Source: an uncultured Bacteroides sp. (GTDB lineage: Bacteria; Bacteroidota; Bacteroidia; Bacteroidales; Bacteroidaceae). From it: DNA of 38,450 nt. Where the stretch lies: positions 1 through 38,450 of the forward strand of contig CAMQVH010000025.1 in the NCBI GenBank assembly GCA_947038155.1, given 5' to 3'. The position numbers and the translations under genes were made by a program. Below, piece after piece: positions 1-9,250 of the stretch. Positions within the stretch are counted from its first letter, which is position 1, and every line of letters begins with the position of its first letter. Below the pieces are notes generated by a model, which worked only from the letters and a program-made list of their open reading frames with translations, made no database searches and had not been told where the DNA came from.

Positions 1-47
1 CCTGCTTTGGGAGCAGGGGGTCGTGGGTTCGAATCCCGCTACCCCGA
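1..47 (+). tRNA. tRNA-Pro(TGG), 3' part only
   Basis: The window opens inside a tRNA gene. The anticodon arm is visible as stem CCTGC, loop TTTGGGA and stem GCAGG, giving anticodon TGG (proline, CCA codons). A T arm follows (GTGGG, TTCGAAT, CCCGC at 23-39), then the 3' acceptor strand TACCCCG and discriminator A at 47. The D arm and 5' acceptor strand lie outside the window. CCA is not encoded. Confidence 0.9.
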
Positions 48-52
48 CTACA

Positions 53-84
53 AAGGAGTTACATTAAGTAGCTCCTTTTTTATT
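53..84 (+). terminator. Intrinsic terminator of tRNA-Pro
   Basis: AAGGAGTTA (53-61) pairs with TAGCTCCTT (69-77), nine pairs including one G-U, around a 7-nt loop. A run of T follows. It sits directly behind the tRNA and is suitably placed to end its transcript. Confidence 0.8.
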
Positions 85-96
85 TGTGAAAAAATA

Positions 97-810
97 TTAT
101 TTCAAATGCAAATAGTATTCACGGGTCAATGCTTTATACTCTTCACTATATTGATGACGGGCTACTTCAGTCAACAGCTCCTCAACAGTACATCCTCCAT
201 TGTCAAAAGAAAAAGCAATTAAGGTCCGTTTTGGAGTTCCTCCCGGCTTGGTTATTACATTTAGCTGGCGAGTTGCATATAAATGATATTCGGAAGCTGC
301 AGTCTTCACCCTGTCAGCCACGTCTGTCGGTATTACGATTGTAAAAACACCTTCTTTCTTCAATAAATCAGCCACGCCCTTCAACAACTTTTCATAAGTC
401 AGAGAATCGTTATGTCGTGCCGTGCTTCTCTGTTGGTCCGGACAACTAAGCGAATCCACAAAGTAAGGAGGATTGGAAACGATCACATCAAATTTATCCG
501 AAGACTGATAGAACAAGAAATCTTGCTTCACCACTTCTATCCGATCCTTCCAGGGAGAACGAGCTACATTTTCCTTAGCCTGCACGGCAGCGGCTTCGTC
601 TATTTCCAGCGCCACAATATTTGCATCCGGCAGACTACGTTGAGCCAGCATCAAAGCAACCAACCCCGTCCCGGTTCCAATATCTAAAATTCGATGAGCC
701 CCTTGAACAGAAGCCCACGCCCCTAAAAGTACCCCATCCGTACCTACCTTCATGGCACATTTGTCATGCCATACTGTAAACTGCTTAAACTGAAAGAAAG
801 GATTCGCCAT
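97..810 (-). CDS. trmN6: tRNA1(Val) (adenine(37)-N6)-methyltransferase
   Basis: Predicted SAM-dependent N6-adenine methyltransferase of the TrmN6/YfiC family, which methylates A37 of tRNA-Val in the cytoplasm. In the 237-residue form starting at 810, the SAM-binding loop DIGTGTG is at residues 43-49 and the catalytic NPPY motif at 113-116. The N-terminal FKQFTVWHDKCAMKVGTDG block is typical of the family. A start four codons upstream (822, beginning MANKMAN) is also open; I chose 810 because family members usually begin with MANPxFQFKQF. It is transcribed divergently from lon. The family and reaction are well supported by motifs; the exact start is less certain. Confidence 0.9.
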   Translation of the reverse strand: MANPFFQFKQFTVWHDKCAMKVGTDGVLLGAWASVQGAHRILDIGTGTGLVALMLAQRSLPDANIVALEIDEAAAVQAKENVARSPWKDRIEVVKQDFLFYQSSDKFDVIVSNPPYFVDSLSCPDQQRSTARHNDSLTYEKLLKGVADLLKKEGVFTIVIPTDVADRVKTAASEYHLYATRQLNVITKPGGTPKRTLIAFSFDNGGCTVEELLTEVARHQYSEEYKALTREYYLHLK

Positions 811-859
811 CTTATTAGCCATCTAAACCTGTTTTTTATTGATCTTTGCTGAAAACCGT

Positions 860-867
860 CAAAAATA
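860..867 (-). promoter_or_regulatory. Candidate -7 element for trmN6
   Basis: Read on the minus strand this is TATTTTTG, matching the Bacteroides -7 consensus TAnnTTTG, about 50 bp upstream of trmN6. I see no good TTTG at the -33 position. Confidence 0.4.
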
Positions 868-942
868 AATAATTATTATGGAATAAATCCATTAACGCCC
901 GATATTTTGGCATTGTTTTTGTGTTTTTATTCCACACTGTGC

Positions 943-972
943 TTTATTATTAAAGAGAATCAATTAACTTTG
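943..972 (+). promoter_or_regulatory. Bacteroides-type promoter of lon operon
   Basis: TAACTTTG at 965-972 matches TAnnTTTG exactly. A weak -33 element TTTA lies at 943-946 with an 18-bp spacer. Transcription would begin near 979, giving a leader of about 45 nt before lon. Confidence 0.65.
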
Positions 973-1023
973 CAAACGATTTATGCATATTATGTATGAC
1001 ATAAACTAAATTAAAACGAAAAG

Positions 1024-3489
1024 ATGAAAGAAAGATACTTATTGGAAGAAGAAGTTGGTGAGAACGGCTTCTCACTGATTACCGACTATGATGGCAATGA
1101 CGAACATGTGTTTGATGTGAATATAAAATCCGGTGATATTCTTCCGGTTCTCCCCCTTCGTAATATGGTGTTGTTTCCCGGAGTATTTTTACCTATTACA
1201 GTAGGTAGAAAGGCTTCATTAAAGCTGGTTCGCGAAGCTGAAAAGAAACACAAAGATATTGCAGTGATTTGCCAGAGATCGGCACACACGGAAGACCCCA
1301 AACTGGAAGATTTGCACAATGTCGGCACTGTCGGACGAATTGTACGGGTACTGGAAATGCCTGATCAGACAACAACAGTCATCCTTCAGGGAATGAAACG
1401 TCTGCGTCTGAAAGATATTGTAGATACACACCCTTATCTGAAGGGTGAGGTCGAACTTTTGGAAGAAGATGTTCCAAACAAAGACGATAAAGAGTTTCAG
1501 GCTCTGGTGGAAACATGCAAGGACTTGACGATGCGTTATATCAAATCATCAGAAATGCATCAGGACTCGTCATTTGCTATAAAAAACATCAGTAATCCGA
1601 TGTTCCTCATTAATTTCATTTGTGCCAACCTGCCATTCAAGAAAGATGAGAAGATGGATTTATTAAGTATCAACTCACTAAGAGAGCGTACTTATCATCT
1701 ATTGGAAGTCTTGAATCGCGAAGTACAGCTGGCAGAAATCAAGGCATCCATCCAAATGCGTGCCCGTGAGGATATCGATCAGCAACAGCGTGAATACTTC
1801 CTCCAGCAACAGATCAAAACGATCCAGGATGAACTGGGCGGCAGTGGTCAGGAGCAGGAAATTGAAGAGATGCGTCTGAAAGCAGTTAAAATGCACTGGA
1901 ATGCGGAAGTCAGAGATACTTTCCTGAAGGAACTGGCGAAACTGGAACGTACACATCCGCAATCACCGGACTTCAGCGTACAACTCAACTACCTGCAAAC
2001 AATGCTTAACCTGCCTTGGGGAGTTTATACAACAGACAATCTGAATTTGAAAAATGCAGAAAAGACGTTGAATAAAGACCACTACGGACTGGAAAAAGTA
2101 AAAGAACGTATTTTGGAACACCTTGCCGTATTAAAACTGAAAGGCGATATGAAATCACCTATTATCTGTTTGTACGGCCCTCCGGGAGTTGGTAAAACAT
2201 CCCTCGGAAAATCCATCGCATCGGCACTGAAACGAAAATATGTCCGTATGTCTTTGGGTGGTGTGCACGATGAAGCAGAAATTCGCGGTCACCGCAAAAC
2301 TTATATTGGTGCTATGCCCGGACGAATCATCAAGAGTCTGATTAAGGCAGGGGCCTCTAACCCTGTATTTATACTGGATGAGATCGACAAAGTCAGTGCC
2401 GACCGTCAGGGCGATCCGTCATCAGCTTTGCTGGAAGTACTTGATCCGGAACAGAATACCTCTTTCCATGATAACTTCCTGGATGTAGATTATGACCTTT
2501 CCAAAGTACTGTTCATTGCAACCGCCAATAATCTGAATACGATTCCCGGCCCGTTGCTCGACCGTATGGAGTTGATTGAAGTCAGCGGATACATCACGGA
2601 AGAAAAAGTTGAAATTGCCCGTAAGCACCTGTTGCCGAAAGAACTGGAAGCAAACGGACTCAAAAAGACGGATATCAAGATTCCGAAAGATACTTTGGAA
2701 GCGATTATCGAATCATATACCCGTGAAAGCGGCGTCCGTGAACTGGAAAAGAAAATCGGCAAGATTCTCCGCAAATCTGCCCGTCAATATGCAACAGACG
2801 GTTATTTCGCCAAATCAGAGATTAAACCGACTGATTTGTATGAATTCCTGGGAGCGCCGGAGTATACACGTGACAAGTATCAGGGGAATGACTATGCAGG
2901 CGTAGTCACCGGATTGGCATGGACTGCCGTCGGCGGTGAAATACTCTTTGTAGAAACGAGTCTGAGCCGTGGTAAAGGTGCGCGTCTTACACTAACAGGT
3001 AATCTGGGAGATGTAATGAAAGAATCAGCTATGCTGGCACTTGAATACATCAAAGCACACGCTTCAATCCTCAATCTGAATGAAGACATCTTTGACAACT
3101 GGAACATACACATCCATGTGCCCGAAGGTGCTATTCCGAAAGACGGACCGTCAGCTGGTATTACCATGGCCACTTCTTTAGCTTCTGCCCTGACCCAACG
3201 GAAAGTGAAAGCCAATCTTGCCATGACAGGAGAAATCACCCTCCGTGGCAAAGTGCTTCCTGTCGGTGGCATCAAGGAGAAGATTCTTGCCGCCAAACGT
3301 GCCGGAATCAAGGAAATTATCATGAGTGCCGAAAACAAAAAAAACATAGATGAAATTCAGGACATATATTTGAAAGGACTGCAATTCCACTATGTAAACG
3401 ACATAAAAGAAGTATTCGCAATTGCACTGACAAACGAAAAAGTTGCGGATGCCATTGATTTATCTGTAAAGAAACCCAGCCAGGAATGA
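1024..3489 (+). CDS. lon: ATP-dependent Lon protease
   Basis: Full-length LonA protease, 821 residues (E. coli Lon is 784), a cytoplasmic ATP-dependent serine protease that degrades damaged and regulatory proteins. The order is the N-terminal substrate-binding LAN domain ([14 protein letters not shown] near residue 40), a helical region, an AAA+ domain with Walker A GPPGVGKT at 385-392 and Walker B LDEID around 451-455, and the C-terminal protease domain. The catalytic dyad is Ser710 in PKDGPSAG and Lys753 in GGIKEK; the 43-residue spacing equals that of E. coli S679/K722. The stop codon overlaps the start of tgt by 4 bp (ATGA), so the two are probably translationally coupled. Confidence 0.98.
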   Translation: MKERYLLEEEVGENGFSLITDYDGNDEHVFDVNIKSGDILPVLPLRNMVLFPGVFLPITVGRKASLKLVREAEKKHKDIAVICQRSAHTEDPKLEDLHNVGTVGRIVRVLEMPDQTTTVILQGMKRLRLKDIVDTHPYLKGEVELLEEDVPNKDDKEFQALVETCKDLTMRYIKSSEMHQDSSFAIKNISNPMFLINFICANLPFKKDEKMDLLSINSLRERTYHLLEVLNREVQLAEIKASIQMRAREDIDQQQREYFLQQQIKTIQDELGGSGQEQEIEEMRLKAVKMHWNAEVRDTFLKELAKLERTHPQSPDFSVQLNYLQTMLNLPWGVYTTDNLNLKNAEKTLNKDHYGLEKVKERILEHLAVLKLKGDMKSPIICLYGPPGVGKTSLGKSIASALKRKYVRMSLGGVHDEAEIRGHRKTYIGAMPGRIIKSLIKAGASNPVFILDEIDKVSADRQGDPSSALLEVLDPEQNTSFHDNFLDVDYDLSKVLFIATANNLNTIPGPLLDRMELIEVSGYITEEKVEIARKHLLPKELEANGLKKTDIKIPKDTLEAIIESYTRESGVRELEKKIGKILRKSARQYATDGYFAKSEIKPTDLYEFLGAPEYTRDKYQGNDYAGVVTGLAWTAVGGEILFVETSLSRGKGARLTLTGNLGDVMKESAMLALEYIKAHASILNLNEDIFDNWNIHIHVPEGAIPKDGPSAGITMATSLASALTQRKVKANLAMTGEITLRGKVLPVGGIKEKILAAKRAGIKEIIMSAENKKNIDEIQDIYLKGLQFHYVNDIKEVFAIALTNEKVADAIDLSVKKPSQE

Positions 3490-4616
3490 CATTTGAGTTA
3501 CAATATACAGACACTAAAAGTAATGCCCGTGCCGGTCTGATAACAACAGACCACGGGCAGATACAAACACCTATCTTCATGCCTGTGGGAACACTGGGTA
3601 CTGTTAAAGGGGTACATGTAACAGAACTGAAAGAAGATATCCAGGCACAGATTATTCTGGGCAACACCTATCATTTATACTTGCGTCCGGGACTGGATGT
3701 AATTGAAAAGGCAGGCGGACTGCATCGCTTCAATGGTTTTGATCGTCCTATGCTGACCGATAGCGGTGGCTTTCAGGTATTCTCATTAGCAGGAATACGA
3801 AAACTTCGGGAAGAAGGAGCCGAATTCCGCTCGCACATCGATGGCAGCAAACATATCTTTACTCCGGAAAAAGTGATGGATATAGAACGTACCATCGGCG
3901 CTGATATCATGATGGCTTTTGATGAATGTCCTCCGGGAGATTCGGATTATGCATATGCCAAAAAGTCATTAGGGCTGACACACAGATGGCTCGATCGTTG
4001 CATTCAGCGTTTTAACGAAACTGAACCGAAATACGGCTACAATCAGTCTCTCTTCCCCATCGTACAAGGATGTGTTTATCAGGATTTGCGTAAGCAATCC
4101 GCTGAATTCGTCGCCTCCAAAGGAGCGGATGGCAATGCAATCGGCGGACTGGCCGTAGGCGAACCGGTAGATAAGATGTACGAGATGATAGAGGTTGTCA
4201 ACGAGATTCTTCCCAAAGACAAGCCCCGCTATCTGATGGGAGTCGGTACCCCCGTAAATATCCTTGAAGGCATTGAACGCGGAGTCGATATGTTCGACTG
4301 TGTTATGCCTACCCGAAACGGACGAAATGGCATGTTGTTTACCAAAGACGGCATCATCAATATGCGAAACAAGAAATGGGAAACAGACTTCTCTCCCATC
4401 GAGGCCGACGGAGCTTCCGCTGTAGACACGCTATACAGCAAAGCATACTTGCGTCACCTTTTCCACGCACAAGAACTACTGGCAATGCAAATTGCTTCTA
4501 TACACAATCTGGCATTTTACCTGTGGCTGGTAGGTGAAGCCCGGAAACATATCATTGCCGGAGATTTCTCTACCTGGAAGCCGATGATGGTAAAAAGAGT
4601 GTCAACAAGATTATAA
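3486..4616 (+). CDS. tgt: tRNA-guanine transglycosylase (queuine/preQ1)
   Basis: Tgt exchanges G34 in GUN anticodons for preQ1 or queuine, the first tRNA-level step in queuosine formation. The 376-residue length is normal. The general base Asp92 lies in TDSGGFQVFSL and the nucleophile Asp271 in GVDMFDCVMPTRNGR; GGLAVGEP of the substrate pocket is present. The C-terminal zinc site is unusual: the three Cys of the usual CxCxxC block are absent. By alignment on the following YSKAYL, Gly309, Ser311 and Asp314 occupy those places, while the fourth ligand His340 (ASIHN) remains. The gene overlaps lon by 4 bp and is followed 3 bp later by the LptF/G gene. Catalytic residues argue for an active enzyme; whether it uses preQ1 or salvaged queuine cannot be read from the sequence. 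Confidence 0.95.
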   Translation: MTFELQYTDTKSNARAGLITTDHGQIQTPIFMPVGTLGTVKGVHVTELKEDIQAQIILGNTYHLYLRPGLDVIEKAGGLHRFNGFDRPMLTDSGGFQVFSLAGIRKLREEGAEFRSHIDGSKHIFTPEKVMDIERTIGADIMMAFDECPPGDSDYAYAKKSLGLTHRWLDRCIQRFNETEPKYGYNQSLFPIVQGCVYQDLRKQSAEFVASKGADGNAIGGLAVGEPVDKMYEMIEVVNEILPKDKPRYLMGVGTPVNILEGIERGVDMFDCVMPTRNGRNGMLFTKDGIINMRNKKWETDFSPIEADGASAVDTLYSKAYLRHLFHAQELLAMQIASIHNLAFYLWLVGEARKHIIAGDFSTWKPMMVKRVSTRL

Positions 4617-4619
4617 AGA

Positions 4620-5717
4620 ATGAAAAGCAATCGATTAATAAAACGGCTGGATTGGTATATCATCAAGAAATTCTTGGGGACATACGTATTTGCCATTGCA
4701 CTGATTATCTCAATTGCGGTGGTGTTCGACTTCAACGAGAAGATGGACAAGCTGATGGAGCATGAAGCCCCTTGGGACAAGATCATCTTTGAATACTACA
4801 TGAACTTCATCCCCTACTTCTCCAATCTGTTCAGTCCGCTGTTCGTATTCATCGCCGTTATCTTCTTTACCTCCAAACTGGCGGAGAACTCTGAGATCAT
4901 TGCCATGTTCTCCACCGGTATGAGTTTCAAAAGAATGATGCGCCCCTATATGATCTCTGCCGCCATCATTGCTGCGGCAACATTCATGATGAGTTCGTTC
5001 ATCATTCCCAAAGGCAGTGTTACCCGTCTGAACTTTGAAGATAAATACATCAAACCCAAGAAAGTCAACTCGGTCCGGAACGTGCAGCTGGAAGTGGACA
5101 GTGGTGTCATAGCCTATATCGATAATTACAATGACGGAATGAAAACCGGCAACCGCTTTTCATTGGATAAGTTTGTCGACAAGAAACTTGTCTCCCACTT
5201 AACGGCACGCCGTATCACTTACGATACAACAACGGTCAATAAATGGACCATTCACGACTATATGGTACGTGAACTGGACGGACTAAAAGAAAAGATCACC
5301 AAAGGAGACCGGATCGACTCTATTATAAATATGGACCCGTCAGACTTCCTGATCATGAAGAATCAACAGGAGATGCTGACCAGTCCGGAACTGAGCGAAT
5401 ATATCGAAAAACAGAAACGACGGGGATTTGCCAATATCAAAGAGTTTGAAATTGAGTACCACAAACGAATTGCAATGTCATTTGCTTCGTTTATTCTGAC
5501 AATCATCGGGGTTTCTCTTTCATCACGAAAAACGAAGGGTGGTATGGGACTTCATCTGGGTATTGGATTAGGGCTTAGCTTCTCTTATATCCTGTTCCAG
5601 ACAATCACTTCTACCTTTGCCATAAACGGTAACGTGCCTTCTGCGATTGCAGTCTGGATTCCCAATATCCTCTATGCAGGCATCGCATTCTATCTGTATC
5701 AGAAAGCACCTAAATAA
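4620..5717 (+). CDS. LptF/LptG (YjgP/YjgQ) family permease
   Basis: Inner-membrane permease of the LPS-export ABC transporter family, 365 residues. The N terminus (LDWYIIKKFLGTYVFAIAL, residues about 10-28) and a hydrophobic segment near FSPLFVFIAVIFFTSKLAE are family signatures. A periplasmic, beta-rich middle section follows, then three hydrophobic segments at the C terminus (from SFASFILTIIGVSLSSR to the end). LptF/G works with the LptB ATPase to move lipopolysaccharide to the outer membrane. I cannot tell LptF from LptG, so no symbol is given. It is third in the lon-tgt operon, only 3 bp after tgt, and ends before a strong terminator. Confidence 0.9.
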   Translation: MKSNRLIKRLDWYIIKKFLGTYVFAIALIISIAVVFDFNEKMDKLMEHEAPWDKIIFEYYMNFIPYFSNLFSPLFVFIAVIFFTSKLAENSEIIAMFSTGMSFKRMMRPYMISAAIIAAATFMMSSFIIPKGSVTRLNFEDKYIKPKKVNSVRNVQLEVDSGVIAYIDNYNDGMKTGNRFSLDKFVDKKLVSHLTARRITYDTTTVNKWTIHDYMVRELDGLKEKITKGDRIDSIINMDPSDFLIMKNQQEMLTSPELSEYIEKQKRRGFANIKEFEIEYHKRIAMSFASFILTIIGVSLSSRKTKGGMGLHLGIGLGLSFSYILFQTITSTFAINGNVPSAIAVWIPNILYAGIAFYLYQKAPK

Positions 5718-5730
5718 GGAAACATAAAAC

Positions 5731-5802
5731 TTAGATCAAGGAGATCTAAAATAGAAGTTCCGCCTATTCTTGCCGAAAGCAAGTACAGGCGGAACTTTTT
5801 TG
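5731..5802 (+). terminator. Double hairpin and terminator after lon operon
   Basis: Two hairpins follow the operon. The first is TTAGATC-AAGGA-GATCTAA (5731-5749). The second is an 11-bp stem (5755-5765 with 5787-5797) enclosing an inner CTTGC/GCAAG stem with a CGAAA loop, and runs into six T. The second is a classic intrinsic terminator. Confidence 0.88.
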
Positions 5803-5894
5803 TTGTATCCATTTCCTCTTTTGTCTATTCTCCATTTTAATCACCAAACGGTGATCCGGAAAATCCCTCTTTCTCCTTACTCTTTTCGAGATTG

Positions 5895-6401
5895 TCAACC
5901 AATCTCACTTACATAAGCAGAAAGATCTGCAGCAGAGATGTTTTTGGCTATAATCACACCATTTCCATCCAATAAATAGTTTGTGAACCCCCGATTCAAA
6001 CGGTACTTTTTAAATAATCCGGAGTCCTCGCCTTCTGTTTCCACGAAACAAGTGGGCGTAACTATTTGGTCCTTACGAACGGTTTCCTTAAAGATTGACT
6101 GGTATTCGTCAAACGAAACAGAAACCATTTCCACATTACGGGAAGAACGAAGCACATTGCTCAAACTTACGTTTTGCATCCGGGATTGCGCGTCATAACT
6201 TGCCCAAAAACTAAGCAACACATATTTACCTTTCAAATTACCCAACTTAAAAGCCGGTTGCCCATTCGACGCAGATTCGATTTTAAAATCAGGGGCTACG
6301 TCACCCTCACTCAAACCTCCGGTAGGTTTGTCTTTCTCAACGAAAGCGGTCAAGGAACAAATCAGTAATACAACAAAAATCCATTTTACATAAGAATTCA
6401 T
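5895..6401 (-). CDS. Thioredoxin-fold (TlpA-like) exported protein lacking CXXC
   Basis: A 168-residue protein with an N-terminal hydrophobic signal (residues about 5-20) and then a thioredoxin/AhpC-TSA-like domain: GDVAPDFKIES at 33-43, LKGKYVLLSFWAS at 56-68 and a C-terminal LLDGNGVIIAKN. In TlpA-type proteins FWA is followed closely by the redox CXXC. Here that site reads Asp70-Ala-Gln-Ser73, and the usual cis-Pro position is Phe139. Only Cys15 and Cys118 exist. Cys15 lies in the signal but without a small residue before it, so it is a poor lipobox. The protein is therefore unlikely to be an ordinary disulfide reductase; it may be a structural or binding relative. It has its own promoter and is convergent to the lon operon. 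Confidence 0.8.
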   Translation of the reverse strand: MNSYVKWIFVVLLICSLTAFVEKDKPTGGLSEGDVAPDFKIESASNGQPAFKLGNLKGKYVLLSFWASYDAQSRMQNVSLSNVLRSSRNVEMVSVSFDEYQSIFKETVRKDQIVTPTCFVETEGEDSGLFKKYRLNRGFTNYLLDGNGVIIAKNISAADLSAYVSEIG

Positions 6402-6534
6402 GTAATGCGGTTTTAGTTAATACTATCCGGGGACTGTCCTTAAACAGTGGTTTCTTCCCGAAACGTTGTCTTTTCAGGCATCAGGCGAAGAGGAATCCAC
6501 TGATTATCAGTGCCTTTAATTTTGAAACCGGGTG

Positions 6535-6567
6535 CAAAGGTAAGTAATTATTAAATTAACTTCCAAA
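6535..6567 (-). promoter_or_regulatory. Promoter of the thioredoxin-fold gene
   Basis: On the minus strand, TTTG (6567-6564) is followed after 21 bp by TACCTTTG (6542-6535), a good Bacteroides promoter. The start point near 6527 gives an unusually long leader of about 125 nt. The leader region contains a 6-bp hairpin (CACTGA/TCAGTG, 6498-6512). Confidence 0.6.
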
Positions 6568-6639
6568 AAAACAAGCCATTTTCTTACTTTTTGGGTATAA
6601 CTTTTTATGTTATTTAGCATAAAAACGAACTTTTTTCCC

Positions 6640-6647
6640 TACTTTTG
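6640..6647 (+). promoter_or_regulatory. -7 element of serB
   Basis: TACTTTTG matches TAnnTTTG. Transcription would start near 6654, downstream of an in-frame ATG at 6607, which supports the serB start at 6670. Confidence 0.6.
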
Positions 6648-6669
6648 CAGCGTTAAAGTCTATTTTCTT

Positions 6670-7899
6670 ATGCAACCATCAAATACTGAATTGATTCTGA
6701 TTCGAGTTACCGGCGAAGATCGTCCGGGACTTACCGCTTCCGTAACTGAAATACTTGCCAAGTATGACGCTACTATCCTTGATATCGGACAGGCGGACAT
6801 CCATAATACGTTGTCGTTAGGCATTCTTTTCAGAAGCGAAGAAAGGCATTCCGGATTCATTATGAAGGAGCTGCTGTTTAAGGCATCTTCATTGGGAGTA
6901 ACCATTCGTTTCGAACCGATAGGAACCGACCAGTATGAGAACTGGGTAGGTATGCAGGGGAAAAACCGCTATATACTGACGGTATTGGGCCGCAAACTGT
7001 CCGCCCGCCAGATATCTGCCGCTACCCGCGTACTAGCAGAACAAGACTTAAACATTGATGCCATCAAACGTCTGACGGGGCGTATCCCTTTGGATGAGGA
7101 CAAAACGGATACCCGTACCCGTGCCTGTATCGAGTTCTCTGTACGCGGTACTCCGAAAGACCGTATCGCCATGCAGGAGCGACTGATGCAGCTGGCTAGC
7201 GAACAGGAGATGGACTTTTCTTTCCAGCAAGATAATATGTACCGCCGTATGCGCCGTCTGATCTGTTTCGATATGGATTCTACCTTGATCGAAACTGAGG
7301 TAATCGACGAGCTGGCTATCCGTGCAGGTGTAGGCGATGAAGTAAAGGCCATTACAGAAAGCGCCATGCGTGGAGAAATAGACTTTACAGAAAGCTTCAC
7401 ACGCCGTGTGGCCCTGTTAAAAGGACTGGATGAATCAGTCATGCAGGAAATAGCAGAAAGCCTTCCTATTACGGAAGGAGTAGACCGCCTGATGTATGTA
7501 CTGAAAAAGTATGGATACAAAATTGCTATTCTTTCCGGAGGATTCACCTATTTCGGTCAGTATCTGCAAAAGAAATACGGCATAGATTACGTATATGCGA
7601 ACGAACTGGAAATTGTAGACGGCAAATTAACCGGACGCTATCTGGGAGACGTAGTAGACGGCAAACGAAAAGCCGAACTTCTCCGTCTGATCGCTCAGGT
7701 AGAGAAAGTAGATATTGCTCAGACGATAGCCGTTGGAGACGGTGCCAACGACCTTCCTATGCTGGGAATCGCCGGACTGGGAATCGCCTTCCACGCAAAG
7801 CCCAAAGTAGTGGCAAATGCCAAACAATCCATCAATACCATCGGGCTTGACGGAGTGCTCTATTTCCTGGGATTCAAAGATTCTTATTTGAATATGTAA
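6670..7899 (+). CDS. serB: Phosphoserine phosphatase with tandem ACT domains
   Basis: SerB hydrolyses phosphoserine to serine, the last step of serine synthesis. With the start at 6670 the protein has 409 residues. Residues about 6-170 form two ACT-like regulatory domains (LILIRVTGEDRPGLTASVTE; YILTVLGRKLSARQIS). The HAD phosphatase domain follows: nucleophile motif FDMDST with Asp201 and Asp203, Ser289 in LSGGF, and the metal-binding GDGAND with Asp357 and Asp361. An in-frame ATG at 6607 would add 21 residues, but the predicted promoter lies between the two starts, so the shorter form is preferred. The ACT domains suggest allosteric control by an amino acid, probably serine. Confidence 0.95.
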   Translation: MQPSNTELILIRVTGEDRPGLTASVTEILAKYDATILDIGQADIHNTLSLGILFRSEERHSGFIMKELLFKASSLGVTIRFEPIGTDQYENWVGMQGKNRYILTVLGRKLSARQISAATRVLAEQDLNIDAIKRLTGRIPLDEDKTDTRTRACIEFSVRGTPKDRIAMQERLMQLASEQEMDFSFQQDNMYRRMRRLICFDMDSTLIETEVIDELAIRAGVGDEVKAITESAMRGEIDFTESFTRRVALLKGLDESVMQEIAESLPITEGVDRLMYVLKKYGYKIAILSGGFTYFGQYLQKKYGIDYVYANELEIVDGKLTGRYLGDVVDGKRKAELLRLIAQVEKVDIAQTIAVGDGANDLPMLGIAGLGIAFHAKPKVVANAKQSINTIGLDGVLYFLGFKDSYLNM

Positions 7900-7918
7900 T
7901 TGAGACCAAAAATTATTT

Positions 7919-7926
7919 TATCTTTG
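7919..7926 (+). promoter_or_regulatory. -7 element of the DEAD-box gene
   Basis: TATCTTTG fits TAnnTTTG and lies 20 bp before the start codon, leaving a leader of only about 14 nt. No well-spaced -33 TTTG is seen. Confidence 0.55.
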
Positions 7927-7946
7927 TCGGCAAATAAAAAGAAGTA

Positions 7947-9215
7947 ATGAAGTTTTCCGAACTAAAACTAAATGCAAATGTGCTTGATGCGCTTGACGCC
8001 ATGCGATTTGACGAGTGCACGCCTATACAGGAACAAGCAATTCCAATCATACTAGAAGGTAAAGATTTGATAGCAGTTGCACAAACGGGCACTGGTAAAA
8101 CAGCAGCATTCCTGCTGCCTATCCTGAATAAGTTATCCGAAGGAGGACATCCCGAAGATGCCATTAACTGTGTCATTATGTCCCCTACCCGGGAATTGGC
8201 GCAGCAAATCGACCAGCAAATGGAAGGCTTCTCCTATTTTATGCCCGCATCGAGTGTTGCCGTATACGGTGGAAATGACGGAATCCTTTTTGAACAACAG
8301 AAGAAGGGTCTTACGTTAGGTGCAGATGTAGTAATAGCTACTCCTGGACGGCTGATAGCCCATTTAAGCCTTGGATACGTAGACCTTTCCAAGGTTTCTT
8401 ATTTTATACTGGACGAAGCAGACCGTATGCTTGATATGGGATTCTATGAAGATATCATGCAAATCGTGAAATATTTGCCGAAAGAACGACAGACAATCAT
8501 GTTCTCGGCAACTATGCCTGCCAAAATACAGCAACTGGCTAAAACGATTCTGAATAATCCGGCGGAAATCAAACTTGCCGTTTCAAGACCGGCAGATAAA
8601 ATCATCCAGGCAGCTTATGTATGTTACGAGAATCAGAAGCTAGGTATCATACGCAGCCTTTTCACCGACGAAGTACCCGAACGTGTGATTATTTTCGCTT
8701 CCTCCAAAATCAAGGTTAAAGAAGTAACAAAGGCTCTGAAAATGATGAAACTGAATGTAGGAGAAATGCATTCGGATCTTGAACAGGCTCAACGTGAAGT
8801 GGTCATGCACGAATTTAAAGCCGGAAGAATCAATATTCTGGTTGCTACGGATATCGTTGCCCGTGGTATCGATATTGACGACATCCGATTGGTTATCAAC
8901 TTTGATGTACCCCATGACAGCGAGGATTATGTGCACCGTATCGGACGTACAGCACGTGCCAACAATGACGGAGTGGCACTTACCTTTATCAGCGAGAAAG
9001 AACAGAGCAACTTCAAATCCATCGAGAACTTTCTTGAAAAAGAAATATATAAAATTCCCGTTCCCGCCGAATTAGGAGAAGCACCGGAATACAAGCCCCG
9101 CTCTTACAACAATAAGAGAGGTGACAGTTCTAAAAGAAGAAGCTTCGGAGGAAAAAGGAATAACAACAATGGAAAAAAAGGCAATAACCGCCCCTCTTCT
9201 CCTGCAAGAAACTAA
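7947..9215 (+). CDS. DEAD-box ATP-dependent RNA helicase
   Basis: A 422-residue RhlE-like RNA helicase, expected to act in the cytoplasm on RNA or ribosome assembly intermediates. All core motifs are visible: Q motif (FDECTPIQEQA, around residues 19-29), motif I AQTGTGKT at 45-52, PTRELAQQ, DEAD at 156-159, SAT at 187-189, VATDIVARGIDID and HRIGRTAR at 330-337. After the RecA2 domain there is a basic, Asn/Gly/Ser-rich tail of about 40 residues (KRRSFGGKRNNNNGKKGN), typical of RNA-binding extensions in this family. It ends 11 bp from the convergent lipoprotein gene. The precise subfamily (RhlE versus others) is not certain. Confidence 0.95.
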   Translation: MKFSELKLNANVLDALDAMRFDECTPIQEQAIPIILEGKDLIAVAQTGTGKTAAFLLPILNKLSEGGHPEDAINCVIMSPTRELAQQIDQQMEGFSYFMPASSVAVYGGNDGILFEQQKKGLTLGADVVIATPGRLIAHLSLGYVDLSKVSYFILDEADRMLDMGFYEDIMQIVKYLPKERQTIMFSATMPAKIQQLAKTILNNPAEIKLAVSRPADKIIQAAYVCYENQKLGIIRSLFTDEVPERVIIFASSKIKVKEVTKALKMMKLNVGEMHSDLEQAQREVVMHEFKAGRINILVATDIVARGIDIDDIRLVINFDVPHDSEDYVHRIGRTARANNDGVALTFISEKEQSNFKSIENFLEKEIYKIPVPAELGEAPEYKPRSYNNKRGDSSKRRSFGGKRNNNNGKKGNNRPSSPARN

Positions 9216-9250
9216 AAAACACTTGGCTATTTCGTCGGAGTAATAGCCAA
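9214..9250 (-). terminator. Terminator overlapping the end of the lipoprotein gene
   Basis: A perfect 9-bp inverted repeat (TTGGCTATT 9223-9231, AATAGCCAA 9242-9250) with a 10-nt loop. On the minus strand it is followed by GTG and six T. Part of the stem lies in the last codons of the minus-strand gene and the T run touches the stop of the helicase gene. Confidence 0.75.

Noticed and set aside
2892..3347. 151-residue minus-strand frame inside lon
   Set aside because: It is a shadow of a conserved lon coding region with Ser/Arg-rich random composition and no family signature.
6607..6669. Upstream ATG of serB adding 21 residues
   Set aside because: The best promoter element (6640-6647) lies after this ATG, and the ACT-domain homology starts at the 6670 ATG.
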